Shown: in pieces, positions 35,707 through 44,251 of the stretch
Layout: every line of letters begins with the position of its first letter
How positions within the stretch are numbered: position 1 is the first letter of the stretch
NCBI GenBank assembly: GCA_018266315.1
Contig: JAFEAS010000039.1
Span: forward strand, 1 to 61,981
Reading direction: 5' to 3'
DNA: 61,981 bases
Source: Chloroflexi bacterium SZAS-1
GTDB lineage: Bacteria; Chloroflexota; Chloroflexia; Chloroflexales; Roseiflexaceae
Program-made: the position numbers and the translations under genes
Notes under the pieces: model-generated
The model's database searches: none
What the model was told of the DNA's origin: nothing
The model's input: only the letters and a program-made list of their open reading frames with translations

Positions 35707-37008
35707 TTACAAGTTCAGCCCAAACCACCCCAAAATAGTGATCACAATCAGGGCGATCGAGAGCAGGCTGACGATAATCGCAATCGCCCAGGCCAATAGG
35801 TTATAGCCCAAACGATTGGTATGCGCCCCCATCAATTCATGGTTATTCACCAGCGAGAGAATGGCAAACAATTCAATTGGCAGTAACAAGCCATTGAGCA
35901 CATACACACCTACCAATACCTGAATCAGCGGCAGCCCAGGAATAAGCGCCAGCAGCGCGCCGATTACCACCAACCCGGTGAACAGCCCCATAAAAATCGG
36001 CGCCTCGCTCCACGAACGCGACACCCCACGCTCGAAGCCCAGCGCCTCGCTCATGACATAGGTAGTGGCAAGCGGCAGCACCCCTGCTGCCAGCAGCGAA
36101 GCGCCCAACAAGCCGAGCCCGAATAATACCCGCGCATATGGCCCAGCCACTGGCTCAAGCGCCACCGCAGCATCGGCAGCCGTGTCGATCGTGATGCCGC
36201 GTGGGAAGAGCGTTGCCGCCGTGGCAATAATAATGAACGAGGCTACAATCCCAGCAAATACCGTACCCGCCAGCACATCAAAACGCGTATAGCGGTATTC
36301 TTCGGGTGTTACGCCTTTTTCAACCACCGATGATTGCACGTATAGCTGCATATAGGGCGAAATCGTGGTGCCGATCAGTGCAATCAGTAGCTGTAAATAG
36401 CCAACTTCAAGCTTAGGCGTCGGTCGCACCGTTTGCCAAAAAACATCGCCCCAATCGGGCCGTGCTAACACCGCCGCGCCGATATACGCAAAGAAGCCGA
36501 GGGTAAGCGCTAAGAAGATCTTCTCGACCCGATCATAGGAGCCGCGCGTGATGAGCAGCCACACCAAAGCTGCCGCCACAGGTACCGCAATATAGCGGCT
36601 GACGCCAAACAATTCGGCGGCGGCGGCAATGCCCACAAATTCCGAAACAATAATGCCGAAGTTCGCGATGAACAGGGTTAACAGAATGAGCGCGGTGACG
36701 CGCAGCGAAAAGTTCTCGCGCACCAGGTCGGAAAAGCCCTTGCCCGTAACCGCTCCCAGCCGCGCGCTCATCTCTTGCACCACGCCCACAAATAGGGTGA
36801 CAATTACCATCGCCCAGAGCATGCCGTAGCCATACGATGCGCCCGCCGAGGCGTAGGTCGCAATCCCGCCCGCATCGTTGCCAGCGCTGGCCGCGAGCAG
36901 ACCCGGCCCTAATGCCAGCAGGTAAGGCCAGATGCGACGGCGGCGCGGGCGCGTCTGCTCGCGTGTGCCGCTGCTTGTGCGCCCCGGGGTTGTATCTCGT
37001 GTCATCAT
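35707..37008 (-). CDS. NRAMP-family metal transporter with variant metal site (Mg2+-type candidate)
   Basis: 433 aa, 11-12 membrane helices. The TM1 motif that is normally DPGN reads SAGNDAGGIATY, i.e. Asp kept but Pro to Ala and Asn to Gly. The TM6 motif that normally has a metal-binding Met (xxMPHxL) reads GTTISPYMQLY, with Ser at that place. NRAMP-related Mg2+ transporters also lose the Asn and the Met, while Mn2+/Fe2+ carriers keep them. The gene follows the MgtE_N/CBS gene after 29 nt and is downstream of an M-box riboswitch, which supports magnesium transport. AAAGGAAA precedes the start. Confidence 0.88.
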   Translation of the reverse strand: MMTRDTTPGRTSSGTREQTRPRRRRIWPYLLALGPGLLAASAGNDAGGIATYASAGASYGYGMLWAMVIVTLFVGVVQEMSARLGAVTGKGFSDLVRENFSLRVTALILLTLFIANFGIIVSEFVGIAAAAELFGVSRYIAVPVAAALVWLLITRGSYDRVEKIFLALTLGFFAYIGAAVLARPDWGDVFWQTVRPTPKLEVGYLQLLIALIGTTISPYMQLYVQSSVVEKGVTPEEYRYTRFDVLAGTVFAGIVASFIIIATAATLFPRGITIDTAADAAVALEPVAGPYARVLFGLGLLGASLLAAGVLPLATTYVMSEALGFERGVSRSWSEAPIFMGLFTGLVVIGALLALIPGLPLIQVLVGVYVLNGLLLPIELFAILSLVNNHELMGAHTNRLGYNLLAWAIAIIVSLLSIALIVITILGWFGLNL

Positions 37009-37037
37009 AGCGATTTCCTTTAGCTGAGGGGCAAACC

Positions 37038-38330
37038 CTAGCCGAATGAGCGCGCGCCACGGCGATGCCAGATATCGGGTAAAAGCACTGCCAGCGCGTC
37101 ATCAACAGTTACAATCCCAAGCATGCGGCCATGATCATCGAGCACTGGCACGGCCAGCAGGTTGTATTCAGCCAGCACGCGCGCGGCGTCTTCGGCGCGA
37201 TCGTCGGGGCTAATCGTTGGCACGTCGTCGTCCATCAGCTCCGCCAGTGGCATACCTGGCTCGGCGAGAATGAGGTTGCGCAGCCGCACAATGCCGTGTA
37301 AGAAGGCGGGTGCATCGTCTTCGGGAAGGGTTGGCGCAGCAGCTTCAATTGCATCGGCGGGCTCGGCCGGTTGGGGATCGATGACATAGACCGCCAGCAG
37401 CGGGTCGGGCGCTTCTTCGAGCGCCCGCACAATTGCCAGCGCATCGCCCACAGTTGAGCCTACCGGTACCCGTACAAAATCGGTGGTCATAATGCGGCCT
37501 GCGCTGTCTTCATCGTAGGCCAGCAGCTGCTGAACGTCGGCGGCTTCCTCGGGTTCCATACGCGCCAGCAGCTGCTCGGCGACCTCATCGTCGAGATCTT
37601 CCAGCGCGTCGGCGGCAGCACCGGGGGCCATTTCTTCAAGAATATCGGCGGCGCGCTCCTGATCCATACCTTCGAGTAGATCGGCCACGCGCTCGTCGCT
37701 TACTTCTTCTAGCGTTTCAGCGGCGGTTTCGTCATCGAGGGCGGCCACAATCTCGGCGCTCTCGCGGTACGAAAGCGCATCAACAATTCGCGCTAGGTCA
37801 ACCGGGTTTAGCTCGGAAAGGCGATCGTAGGACACTTTGAGCTGCACCGGCGCGGCGCTAGCCAGGTATTGCGCCTCGCGCCAGTCGATGATCTGCCGAC
37901 CGATCACCCGATCGGCCATGCGGCGCGGCCCGAGTCGCCGCAGCAGCGCCTGTGGGCTAACATCAACGCCAATCAGGCGATAGGCATCTTCGATGCGCGC
38001 AAGCTGAACATCATTCACGCGCACGATGCGGCGGCCAGTAATATCGATGATCTGGTGATCGAGCACATCTTTCCGTAGCAGCACTTCGTCGTCGCGCCGA
38101 CTGAACGGGCGCAGGTTGACGGTGGAGCTAGAGAGCTTGGCGACGCCATTGATTGATTCGAGCTGGGCGGCGGGCACAAAAAACAACCGCCGCCGATCGC
38201 GCACCACCAGGCCGCTAATCGGGGGGTATGGCCCATCGCCAATACGGACGATGACATCTTCGAGCTTGCCAAGTGGCTCGTTACGTTTGCCGTGTACGGC
38301 ACCATCAAGAATCGTTGCGAGGAAGAGCAT
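37038..38330 (-). CDS. Soluble PRC-barrel/MgtE_N/CBS-domain magnesium-sensing protein
   Basis: 430 aa without any membrane helix. Residues about 1-140 hold PRC-barrel-like beta units (LGKLEDVIVRIGDG..., DITGRRIVRVNDVQL), about 165-290 an MgtE_N superhelical domain full of acidic EEV/EEM/DDE repeats (RVADLLEGMDQERAADILEEM), and about 290-420 a pair of CBS domains. MgtE_N and CBS domains bind Mg2+ and gate the MgtE channel; here the channel part is absent, and the NRAMP gene next in the operon may provide the transport part. GGAGG 6 nt upstream fixes the start. Long M-box leader upstream. Confidence 0.88.
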   Translation of the reverse strand: MLFLATILDGAVHGKRNEPLGKLEDVIVRIGDGPYPPISGLVVRDRRRLFFVPAAQLESINGVAKLSSSTVNLRPFSRRDDEVLLRKDVLDHQIIDITGRRIVRVNDVQLARIEDAYRLIGVDVSPQALLRRLGPRRMADRVIGRQIIDWREAQYLASAAPVQLKVSYDRLSELNPVDLARIVDALSYRESAEIVAALDDETAAETLEEVSDERVADLLEGMDQERAADILEEMAPGAAADALEDLDDEVAEQLLARMEPEEAADVQQLLAYDEDSAGRIMTTDFVRVPVGSTVGDALAIVRALEEAPDPLLAVYVIDPQPAEPADAIEAAAPTLPEDDAPAFLHGIVRLRNLILAEPGMPLAELMDDDVPTISPDDRAEDAARVLAEYNLLAVPVLDDHGRMLGIVTVDDALAVLLPDIWHRRGARSFG

Positions 38331-38540
38331 TGCGCGCCTCCGGTTGCTGCAAGCTCGCAGCTAACCGTACACCCGGCGCGCGGCTGCGCGGGCCGAGGCG
38401 GCTTCAGCGCTTAGCGGCGAGCGGCAAGCGTGAAGCGGCGCAGGGTACACCCGTGCAGCAAGCAGGGAGAGGCAAACTGCCAGCAAATTGCAGATGAACG
38501 TTGTAACGTCGAACTATGACCGCCGTCCATACACCATCCA

Positions 38541-38576
38541 TTGAAACGCCCCCTTCGCAATAACTGCAAGGGGGCG
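38541..38576 (-). terminator. Intrinsic terminator downstream of the M-box aptamer
   Basis: On the minus strand CGCCCCCTT (38568-38576) pairs with AAGGGGGCG (38547-38555), followed by TTTCAA. The 5' arm (CCCCCTTG) can instead pair with the 3' strand of the M-box P1 stem (CAGGGGGG), giving an antiterminator. A smaller CGCAA/TTGCG hairpin with four Ts lies just before it at 38582-38594. Confidence 0.65.
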
Positions 38577-38596
38577 GAAAACGCAATCGTTGCGCC

Positions 38597-38765
38597 GTCC
38601 TCTCCCCCCTGGTTGAGCTTAAGCCCTCACACAACGTAGCGATACAGCAGTCACCTTGACATGACCCTTAGGCCGGGCCGCGCCGTGTGCCCCTTAGCGT
38701 CTTTCGACGGTTCGGAACAGTGACCTGTGTTTGTGCGAGTGCCGCGCCTAACGAAGGAGCGACCA
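38597..38765 (-). ncRNA. M-box (ykoK leader) magnesium riboswitch
   Basis: About 169 nt upstream of the MgtE_N/CBS-NRAMP operon. Three conserved M-box blocks appear in order on the minus strand: CTTCGTTAGGCGCGGC at the 5' end, the core GTCGAAAGACGCTAAGGGG (its first 12 nt at 38697-38708; consensus GUCCAAAGACGCCAAUGGG), and GGGCTTAAGCTCAACC near the 3' end (consensus GCUAAAGCUCUAC). Length and order fit RF00380. High Mg2+ should fold the aptamer and favour the downstream terminator. Confidence 0.9.
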
Positions 38766-38792
38766 ACATCCGTGATTTTTGTCACCGCGCAC

Positions 38793-38822
38793 AGTATACC
38801 GCCGTGAAGGTATCGCTGTCAA
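38793..38822 (-). promoter_or_regulatory. Sigma-70 promoter of the M-box leader
   Basis: TTGACA (38817-38822) and TATACT (38793-38798) on the minus strand, 18 nt apart. Transcription would start near 38786, about 20 nt before the aptamer, giving a leader of about 455 nt. Confidence 0.85.
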
Positions 38823-38917
38823 GCGCGGCACATGCTGTTGGATACACCGAAGCCCTATTGCGGTTGCGAAAACCGCGAGCCGCGCGCCAGAAGAATCGGG
38901 CCAGAATGCCTAACAGT

Positions 38918-39505
38918 CTATGGCTGCGATGGGCGCGCAGGCGCAAGCGCTCCATGCTGCGCCAACAGCTCGTTCGCCAATTGTGCCAACAGGGGGAATT
39001 CGTCGCTCCAGCCGGTTTCAGCGTCGGCCCAGAACTCGGCGAGTGCGCGACTGCCAGCCTGCTCGTAGGCCAGCGCCTGGGCAAGCATCTCGATGCGGTC
39101 GAGGCCCTTCACGAGCCGGGCTTCGGCGCTGGCTCCGCACGCGTATTCTTCCCACAGGGCGAGGTAAGCCGCGCCAGCAGGCAGGCTGCTGAATAGCTCC
39201 TGGGCGGCGCGCCGCTCGGCAGCGTGCTTGGCCTCGGCACCGAAGAGCCGCCGCGCCGAAGCAGGCAGGTCGCCAAGTAGCGCCTCGGCCAGATCGTGTA
39301 CGAGCGCTAATGCCAGCATCTGCCCGCGATCGAGGGCGGGATAGTGCTCGCCGATGAGTAATGCGAGTGTCGCTACGCCAAAAGTATGTTCGGCGACGCT
39401 CTCGGGCTGGGCAATGCCGCGTTGCAGCCAGCCGGTGCGCGGCAGCAGCTTGAGGGTTGCCAGGCGCATGTAGAGGGGTAGCAGGGCGGTGGCGGGTTCG
39501 GGCAT
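38918..39505 (-). CDS. HD-domain hydrolase, YfbR/HDDC2-like
   Basis: 195 aa. HD phosphohydrolase metal site: His in AEHTFGVATL near residue 36, and HDLAEALLGD near residue 64, then a distal Asp in GLDRIEML. It matches the YfbR/HDDC2 group, which dephosphorylates deoxynucleoside monophosphates. The start is ATG at 39505 with AAAGGAG. Its 3' end lies only about 95 nt upstream of the M-box promoter on the same strand, so read-through from this gene is possible. Confidence 0.88.
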   Translation of the reverse strand: MPEPATALLPLYMRLATLKLLPRTGWLQRGIAQPESVAEHTFGVATLALLIGEHYPALDRGQMLALALVHDLAEALLGDLPASARRLFGAEAKHAAERRAAQELFSSLPAGAAYLALWEEYACGASAEARLVKGLDRIEMLAQALAYEQAGSRALAEFWADAETGWSDEFPLLAQLANELLAQHGALAPARPSQP

Positions 39506-39680
39506 GGCGCGCTCCTTTCGCATAGGGCGCGCATTATGGCATGTGCCTGGGGCCATGTCAACGACGGTGCATTGTGGGCAGACGCGCAGGCCGGGCGCAC
39601 CACGCGAGTAATGCAGTGGCGCTCGCTACCCAGTTGTCTCTCGCTTTAGCGACCACGCGCATTTCAATCAAAGCGTATCA

Positions 39681-40925
39681 TCACTTCGGTACGATGACGC
39701 CATCCCAGGGCTGCCAGCCCACTGGCCCGCTCATGCGCCAGATGATGCGGCGCGTGGCGCTATCGTAGCGCGTGAGCGTGCTATGGGTGAAGTTGATGCC
39801 AAGCAGCACGTTACCTGGCCCAGCGACCACATGATGCTGGTCGTAGTCAGGGTCGATCTGGCCGGTGGAGCTGAGCGGGTTCGTGGATATGAGTTCGATG
39901 CCACCGGCAATCGCATTACCACGCGGTATGGCAATGCTGCCATGTTCAAGCAGTGCCAGATCGTAGGGTGGTGGCTGGCTGGCGAGTGTGAGGGTGGTGC
40001 TTGCATTTTCGCTGCGGCTGATGTGCCAGAGCACCGGGTTATTGTCATTGGTGGCGCGTGTGAGCAGCACATATATCGTTGCGCTGTCGGGGCTGAGCGC
40101 CAACCAGCCGCTGCGCAGCTCGTCGGGCTGAGCTAATACTTGCGATCGGGTTTCGCTCGTGGCGATGTCGATGCTCCACAGCCGCGCCTGAGTTGGCGCA
40201 AGCGCATAGAGCGTGCGGCCAGCGGGTGTTAGCGCCAGGGCCGATGGTGTCGCGCCGAGCGTATAGGCGTGTGCCAGGATCAATGCGGGTTCGTTCAGCG
40301 CAAGCACAGCCACGCCGCCGGGCTGGGGGACATACAGCCAGCCGCCGCGCGCATCCAGCGCCAGGTTGGTATTCATATTCAGCGGCTGTGGCGTATCCCA
40401 ATGGCTCAGCGGGGCAAATGTGGTGGCATCGAGCGCGACGATTGACTGTTGTAGCGCTACATACAGCCGTTCGCGCACCGCATCGTAAAGAATTGCAGTG
40501 GGGGCCGGGCCGACGGAAGCACTGCGTAATTGTGTCCCCGCTGCCAGGTCGAATTCGACGATCTGCCCTTTTGCGCGATCGGTGATGAGGAGGCGGGCCG
40601 GCGCGCGTGCGGCGGTGCCGAGCTGCCCACTGCTGATCAGCATGGCGAACAGTAGCACTCCGATCAGCCCTGCTGCAACGCCTGTAGCTGGCACCACCCA
40701 CTTACGCACCCTGCTCTGCGGCAGGCGCGCACGCACAGCGGCGCGCACATCGGGCGCAGGGCCAGCCGACAGCGCCCGCGTAATACGCTGTTGGTCGGCA
40801 CGTATGCTGTCGAGACGGGCGGTGCAAGCTGCGCAGGTGAGCAGGTGCGCACGCAAGGCGGCGTTTTCGGCAGGCGCAAGCGCGCCATCGACGTAGGCGG
40901 TTAGCATGGTCAGCTCAGGGTGCAT
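39681..40925 (-). CDS. Anti-sigma factor with zinc-finger and beta-propeller domain
   Basis: 414 aa. The N-terminal anti-sigma zinc domain has the H-x3-C-x2-C pattern (HLLTCAAC near residue 26). One membrane helix (WVVPATGVAAGLIGVLLFAMLI, about 75-97) is followed by an extracytoplasmic part of about 310 residues made of WD/NHL-type propeller blades (ILYDAVRERLYVAL, LALDARGGWLYVPQ, LALTPAGRTLYAL, LALSPDSATIYVLL). Coding overlaps the end of the ECF sigma gene by 11 nt, so both are made together. The propeller could sense an envelope ligand. Confidence 0.88.
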   Translation of the reverse strand: MHPELTMLTAYVDGALAPAENAALRAHLLTCAACTARLDSIRADQQRITRALSAGPAPDVRAAVRARLPQSRVRKWVVPATGVAAGLIGVLLFAMLISSGQLGTAARAPARLLITDRAKGQIVEFDLAAGTQLRSASVGPAPTAILYDAVRERLYVALQQSIVALDATTFAPLSHWDTPQPLNMNTNLALDARGGWLYVPQPGGVAVLALNEPALILAHAYTLGATPSALALTPAGRTLYALAPTQARLWSIDIATSETRSQVLAQPDELRSGWLALSPDSATIYVLLTRATNDNNPVLWHISRSENASTTLTLASQPPPYDLALLEHGSIAIPRGNAIAGGIELISTNPLSSTGQIDPDYDQHHVVAGPGNVLLGINFTHSTLTRYDSATRRIIWRMSGPVGWQPWDGVIVPK

Positions 40926-41529
40926 CGTCGTTCTCCCCGGCGCGATAAGCCGCCCGAAAGGCCGCGCGCCCCCGGCTTATGCGCATACGCACCGTGCCTT
41001 CGCTGACGCCGAGCAGCACCGCCACCTCGGCATATGAGAAGCCTGCTACGAGGTGCAATAGCAGCGGTGCGCGCTGGTCGAGCGGCACACGCGCCAATGC
41101 GGCGCTCACTTCGGCGGCTTCTATCGCTGTACGATCGTGCGAAACCACTCCTAGAGGGCGACCTGGCTGGAGCGGCAACCAGCTTATCAATCGGCGGCGG
41201 CGCAGTGCCGACAGCGCCAGATTGTGTGCAATGCGATAGAGCCAGCCGCGTAGCAAGCCCGGATCATCGAGGCTGCCGATTGCCCGGAAGGCGCGCAAGA
41301 AGGTTTCTTGCAGCAAGTCTTCGGCCTGTTCGGGGCTGCCCACCAGCCCACGCAAAAACCGAAAGAGCGGCAGCTGGTAGCGCTCAACCAGGAGATCGAA
41401 CGCGTCGACATCACCAGCGCGCAGGCGTACCACCAGTAGCGCGTCGGCATCGCTTCGTTCGGCTCTGGCGGCACCGGCCTCGGTCACAATCGGCAGCTCC
41501 TGCAGGTTAGCAAGTGAAGAGTGCATCAT
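40915..41529 (-). CDS. ECF sigma factor (RpoE-like)
   Basis: 204 aa. Region 2 with LLVERYQLPLFRFLRGLV and DLLQETFLRAFRAI, then region 4 with FSYAEVAVLLGVSEGTVRMRISRGRAAFR. Typical ECF sigma with anti-sigma overlap. The start is placed at the ATG at 41529; another ATG follows directly at 41526 and neither has a clear ribosome site. The cytochrome c and YtkA-like genes upstream may be part of the same operon or regulon. Confidence 0.92.
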   Translation of the reverse strand: MMHSSLANLQELPIVTEAGAARAERSDADALLVVRLRAGDVDAFDLLVERYQLPLFRFLRGLVGSPEQAEDLLQETFLRAFRAIGSLDDPGLLRGWLYRIAHNLALSALRRRRLISWLPLQPGRPLGVVSHDRTAIEAAEVSAALARVPLDQRAPLLLHLVAGFSYAEVAVLLGVSEGTVRMRISRGRAAFRAAYRAGENDDAP

Positions 41530-41561
41530 AGCATGGGTACGCAATAGCAGGCCGCACGCGG

Positions 41562-41930
41562 TTACGGCTGGCCCTGGCTAAGAAATACGATAAGCGCCGT
41601 AATCTCGTCTTCACGCAGGTTCAGCGTGGGCATTGCCGTGCCAGGGCGCACCGCCGTCGGGTTGGTGAGCCAGCGGCGCAAAAATACCGCATCGCTACGT
41701 GGCGCGCTCAGATCGGGAATATCGAAGCCCCCAAGCGGCCCCGATCCTGATATGGCAGCATGGTGGTGGCAGCTTGCGCAGCCTTTGGACAGGAAGAGCG
41801 CCCGGCCGGTATTCGCGTTCGCTGCCATCACTGTAGGCATTGGCTGTGGAGTCGCAGCTGGCTGAACGAGCACCGAGGCCGCTAGCAGCGCGAAGCCAGC
41901 CACCGCTAGGAAGATGCTTAATTTGAACAT
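41562..41930 (-). CDS. Small membrane-anchored or exported c-type cytochrome
   Basis: 122 aa. N-terminal hydrophobic segment (SIFLAVAGFALLAASVLV), then one heme-binding CASCH motif near residue 52 and an axial Met in GTAMPTLNL near residue 97. It carries electrons outside the membrane. GAGG precedes the start at 41930. It lies between the YtkA-like gene and the ECF sigma gene on the same strand. Confidence 0.92.
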   Translation of the reverse strand: MFKLSIFLAVAGFALLAASVLVQPAATPQPMPTVMAANANTGRALFLSKGCASCHHHAAISGSGPLGGFDIPDLSAPRSDAVFLRRWLTNPTAVRPGTAMPTLNLREDEITALIVFLSQGQP

Positions 41931-42016
41931 CGGTACCTCGCACAGGTGGTCGTCGGCCCGCGCCTGCATGCTACTGTCGCAGGCCGACTGCTAGAGGCAC
42001 TTGTCTCGGCAATAGG

Positions 42017-42619
42017 CTACGCGCTGCGTTGTGCTTTCGCTGTAGATCGCGCGCCGGGGCGGATAAACCGCGCCGCCAGCAGCACCGCCAGCGCGGCCAC
42101 TAGTAGTGCCATACCAGCCCAGCGCAGGCTAGTCGCAGAAAATATGTTTGCAGATTCGGCTGGCGGCTGGGCCGCCTGAACACCGGGCAGCACAGTCAAT
42201 GGTGCGAATTCGGCGCCATTCGCATTAGAGCTGTTTGTCTGCACCCAGTAGGTAGGCGCGCTAATCGACCAGGCCCAGCGCCCGGCCTGCGGGAAGGTAA
42301 AATCGACCAGATAGTGGCCGGTAGCACCCTCTTGGCGGGCCATAAACGTAAGCGGTGTTCCGCTCGATTGATCAGTTCCCTCGGCCAGCGGCGTGAGTGT
42401 TAGAACCGGCACCAAAGGCTTGTCATCGAGGCCGCGATTTGTAGGGGTGACGCCGTGCTGTAGGACGGTGAAGCCAACTTGCAGTGCCTGACCAGCATGA
42501 ACCTCGCCTGGCAGTGCATCGAGGGTAATAATCGCCCAGCCGCCCGCGAATGCAGGGGCGGCCCAGGCCAGCAAGGCTGCTAGCGTCACCAGAATGACGG
42601 ATACGTACCGACGGATCAT
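42017..42619 (-). CDS. YtkA/FixH-like exported membrane-anchored protein
   Basis: 200 aa: signal peptide (VILVTLAALLAWAAPAFAGG), a beta-sandwich with LPGEVHAGQALQVGFTVLQHGVTP and HYLVDFTFPQAGRWAWSI typical of YtkA-like domains, and a C-terminal membrane helix (AGMALLVAALAVLLAARFI) followed by positive residues. YtkA-like domains are often found with copper or cytochrome assembly proteins; the neighbouring cytochrome c fits. Specific role unknown. Confidence 0.8.
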   Translation of the reverse strand: MIRRYVSVILVTLAALLAWAAPAFAGGWAIITLDALPGEVHAGQALQVGFTVLQHGVTPTNRGLDDKPLVPVLTLTPLAEGTDQSSGTPLTFMARQEGATGHYLVDFTFPQAGRWAWSISAPTYWVQTNSSNANGAEFAPLTVLPGVQAAQPPAESANIFSATSLRWAGMALLVAALAVLLAARFIRPGARSTAKAQRSA

Positions 42620-42654
42620 ACGTCCTCCTTTGTTCTACAGCCAGTGTTCATTCA

Positions 42655-42725
42655 CAGGCAATAGCGTGAGTTATGCCCATATGCACCAGCTATTGGTGAA
42701 CTGGGCAGTGGCGCGCTATTGCCTG
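42655..42725. repeat. Nested cruciform-like inverted repeat
   Basis: An outer 12-bp perfect stem (CAGGCAATAGCG at 42655-42666, CGCTATTGCCTG at 42714-42725) encloses two further nested perfect 5-bp stems (GCCCA/TGGGC and CACCA/TGGTG). It lies in the 373-nt gap between two minus-strand genes. It may be a mobile-element relic or a structured RNA. Confidence 0.6.
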
Positions 42726-42887
42726 GTATGCTGAATAAGACGCATAACCCGCCTGCATCCTCACACCATAGCGAAGGAAAAGCGCAAATTGGCATAACAA
42801 GCCGCCTCCCTGCGTGCTTGCGCGCTGGGCTGGCACCGATAATATGCAGCTTCAGATGACGCCATCGCTGGCGTAGCCAACGAAAAA

Positions 42888-42918
42888 GCTGCAGATAAAC
42901 GTAATGTTTGTCTGCAGC
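42888..42918. terminator. Hairpin downstream of the DUF4097 gene
   Basis: 13-bp stem with one wobble pair (GCTGCAGATAAAC / GTTTGTCTGCAGC) around a 5-nt loop, 75 nt beyond the 3' end of the DUF4097 gene. Likely terminator or 3'-end stabiliser. Confidence 0.5.
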
Positions 42919-42992
42919 CTACTATTTCTCAAGCGATGCCCAGCGTAGCCGGGCACCGCACCAGAAAATCAAGTAATCAAACGGATTGAGTA

Positions 42993-44057
42993 TTAGCGCT
43001 TGCTAATGGTTATATCGCCGCTCGTTGTTTCAACTGTAAGCGTGGTGCCATCATTGCCCGCCGTGTTGCCAGGTGACTGCTCGGTGCTAGATGCAAAGTC
43101 GTTCGACACATCGCCGCTTACTGTGCTCGCATTGAGCTGGAACGCACTATCGCCAGGCAGATCGAGCTGCACATCGCCGGAGATTGTATTAACCTTATTT
43201 GTGCCCTTGTTTTGCAAGCTGCCATCGTATTCTACATCGCCACTGGTGGTTGAAAGCGTCAGTTGTGCATCGCGGGCATGGTTTACATTGATATCGCCGG
43301 ACACCGTATCAATCTGTACTGGCCCGCCCACACCATCGAGATTAACCTCGCCGCTGGTGCTGCTAATTGTTGCATCGGTCACCTGCCCATCACCCAGCTG
43401 CACATCGCCACTAATCGTTTTTACCTCTAGCTTGCCAGCAATATTAGTCAGGCGCACCTCGCCGCTGGTAGTCGCGACATTCAACCCGCCAGTTAGCTCA
43501 TCGGCGCTTACTTCGCCATTGACGGTGGCAAGCGTCACTGCACCCTGTAGCCCTTCGATGGTAATATCACCGCTGGTTGTGCGAATATCGGCCTGGGCGG
43601 TTTCTGGCATACTGATGCGATACGATACATTGCGCGAGCAAAACCAGCAGAAGAAGCTACTACTGTTCTCTGTCACATTAATCGTATCGCCGTTACGTTC
43701 GACCTTCACCTGGTAATCGCCGCGCGAGCCGCCATGCTGGGTGGCCTCGATGCGAATCGTATCGCCATTCCAGTGATGCACCTCGACATCAGAGCTGTTG
43801 ACACTTAGCTCAAGCCGATTACCGGGCACATCTTGATTGACTAATGAATAGCTGCCACCCTTGCCGATCATCTGGCCCACGAGTTGCCCACCGAGCAGCA
43901 GCACGCCAATGATGACTAATGCAATGCCCAGTCCAACATTTCGCCCGCCGCGTGTTGGCGCTGGCGCACGCTGGTAGTAATCTTCATTGGGCAGCGTAGC
44001 CGGTGATGTGCTGGCTGGTGTGTTACCCTGCGGGCTGTATGTCTCTTGTTCGCTCAT
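42993..44057 (-). CDS. DUF4097-type membrane-anchored beta-helix protein
   Basis: 354 aa. A polar N-terminus, one membrane helix (NVGLGIALVIIGVLLLGGQLV, about 39-60), then a regular series of short repeats each ending with SGD/SGE (ISGDVQL, TSGEVNL, VSGDINV, TSGDVEY and others) spaced about 18-20 residues, a right-handed beta-helix typical of DUF4097 proteins. Function unknown; related domains occur with PspC-like envelope stress systems. The start is ATG at 44057 (GAGGAG upstream). Confidence 0.82.
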   Translation of the reverse strand: MSEQETYSPQGNTPASTSPATLPNEDYYQRAPAPTRGGRNVGLGIALVIIGVLLLGGQLVGQMIGKGGSYSLVNQDVPGNRLELSVNSSDVEVHHWNGDTIRIEATQHGGSRGDYQVKVERNGDTINVTENSSSFFCWFCSRNVSYRISMPETAQADIRTTSGDITIEGLQGAVTLATVNGEVSADELTGGLNVATTSGEVRLTNIAGKLEVKTISGDVQLGDGQVTDATISSTSGEVNLDGVGGPVQIDTVSGDINVNHARDAQLTLSTTSGDVEYDGSLQNKGTNKVNTISGDVQLDLPGDSAFQLNASTVSGDVSNDFASSTEQSPGNTAGNDGTTLTVETTSGDITISKR

Positions 44058-44251
44058 CCGAACGTACTCCTCAATGATACCGGGGTCCTCTGCGATTGCC
44101 CCTGCTGGTGCTATGACGATACGCAGCAATATGGTGTTGCGATGAATAGCGCTTTTGCCCGCTCCATTCACTGAATTCGCCAATAATCAGGGTATAATGC
44201 CAGAAGTATACACAGCTGGTGTACCAACTCTTCCGCAGAGCAATATTGGCA

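Noticed and set aside
42993-43600. Regular short repeats, checked as possible CRISPR or minisatellite
   Set aside because: They are codons for SGD/SGE turns of the beta-helix protein; repeat units vary and there are no spacers.
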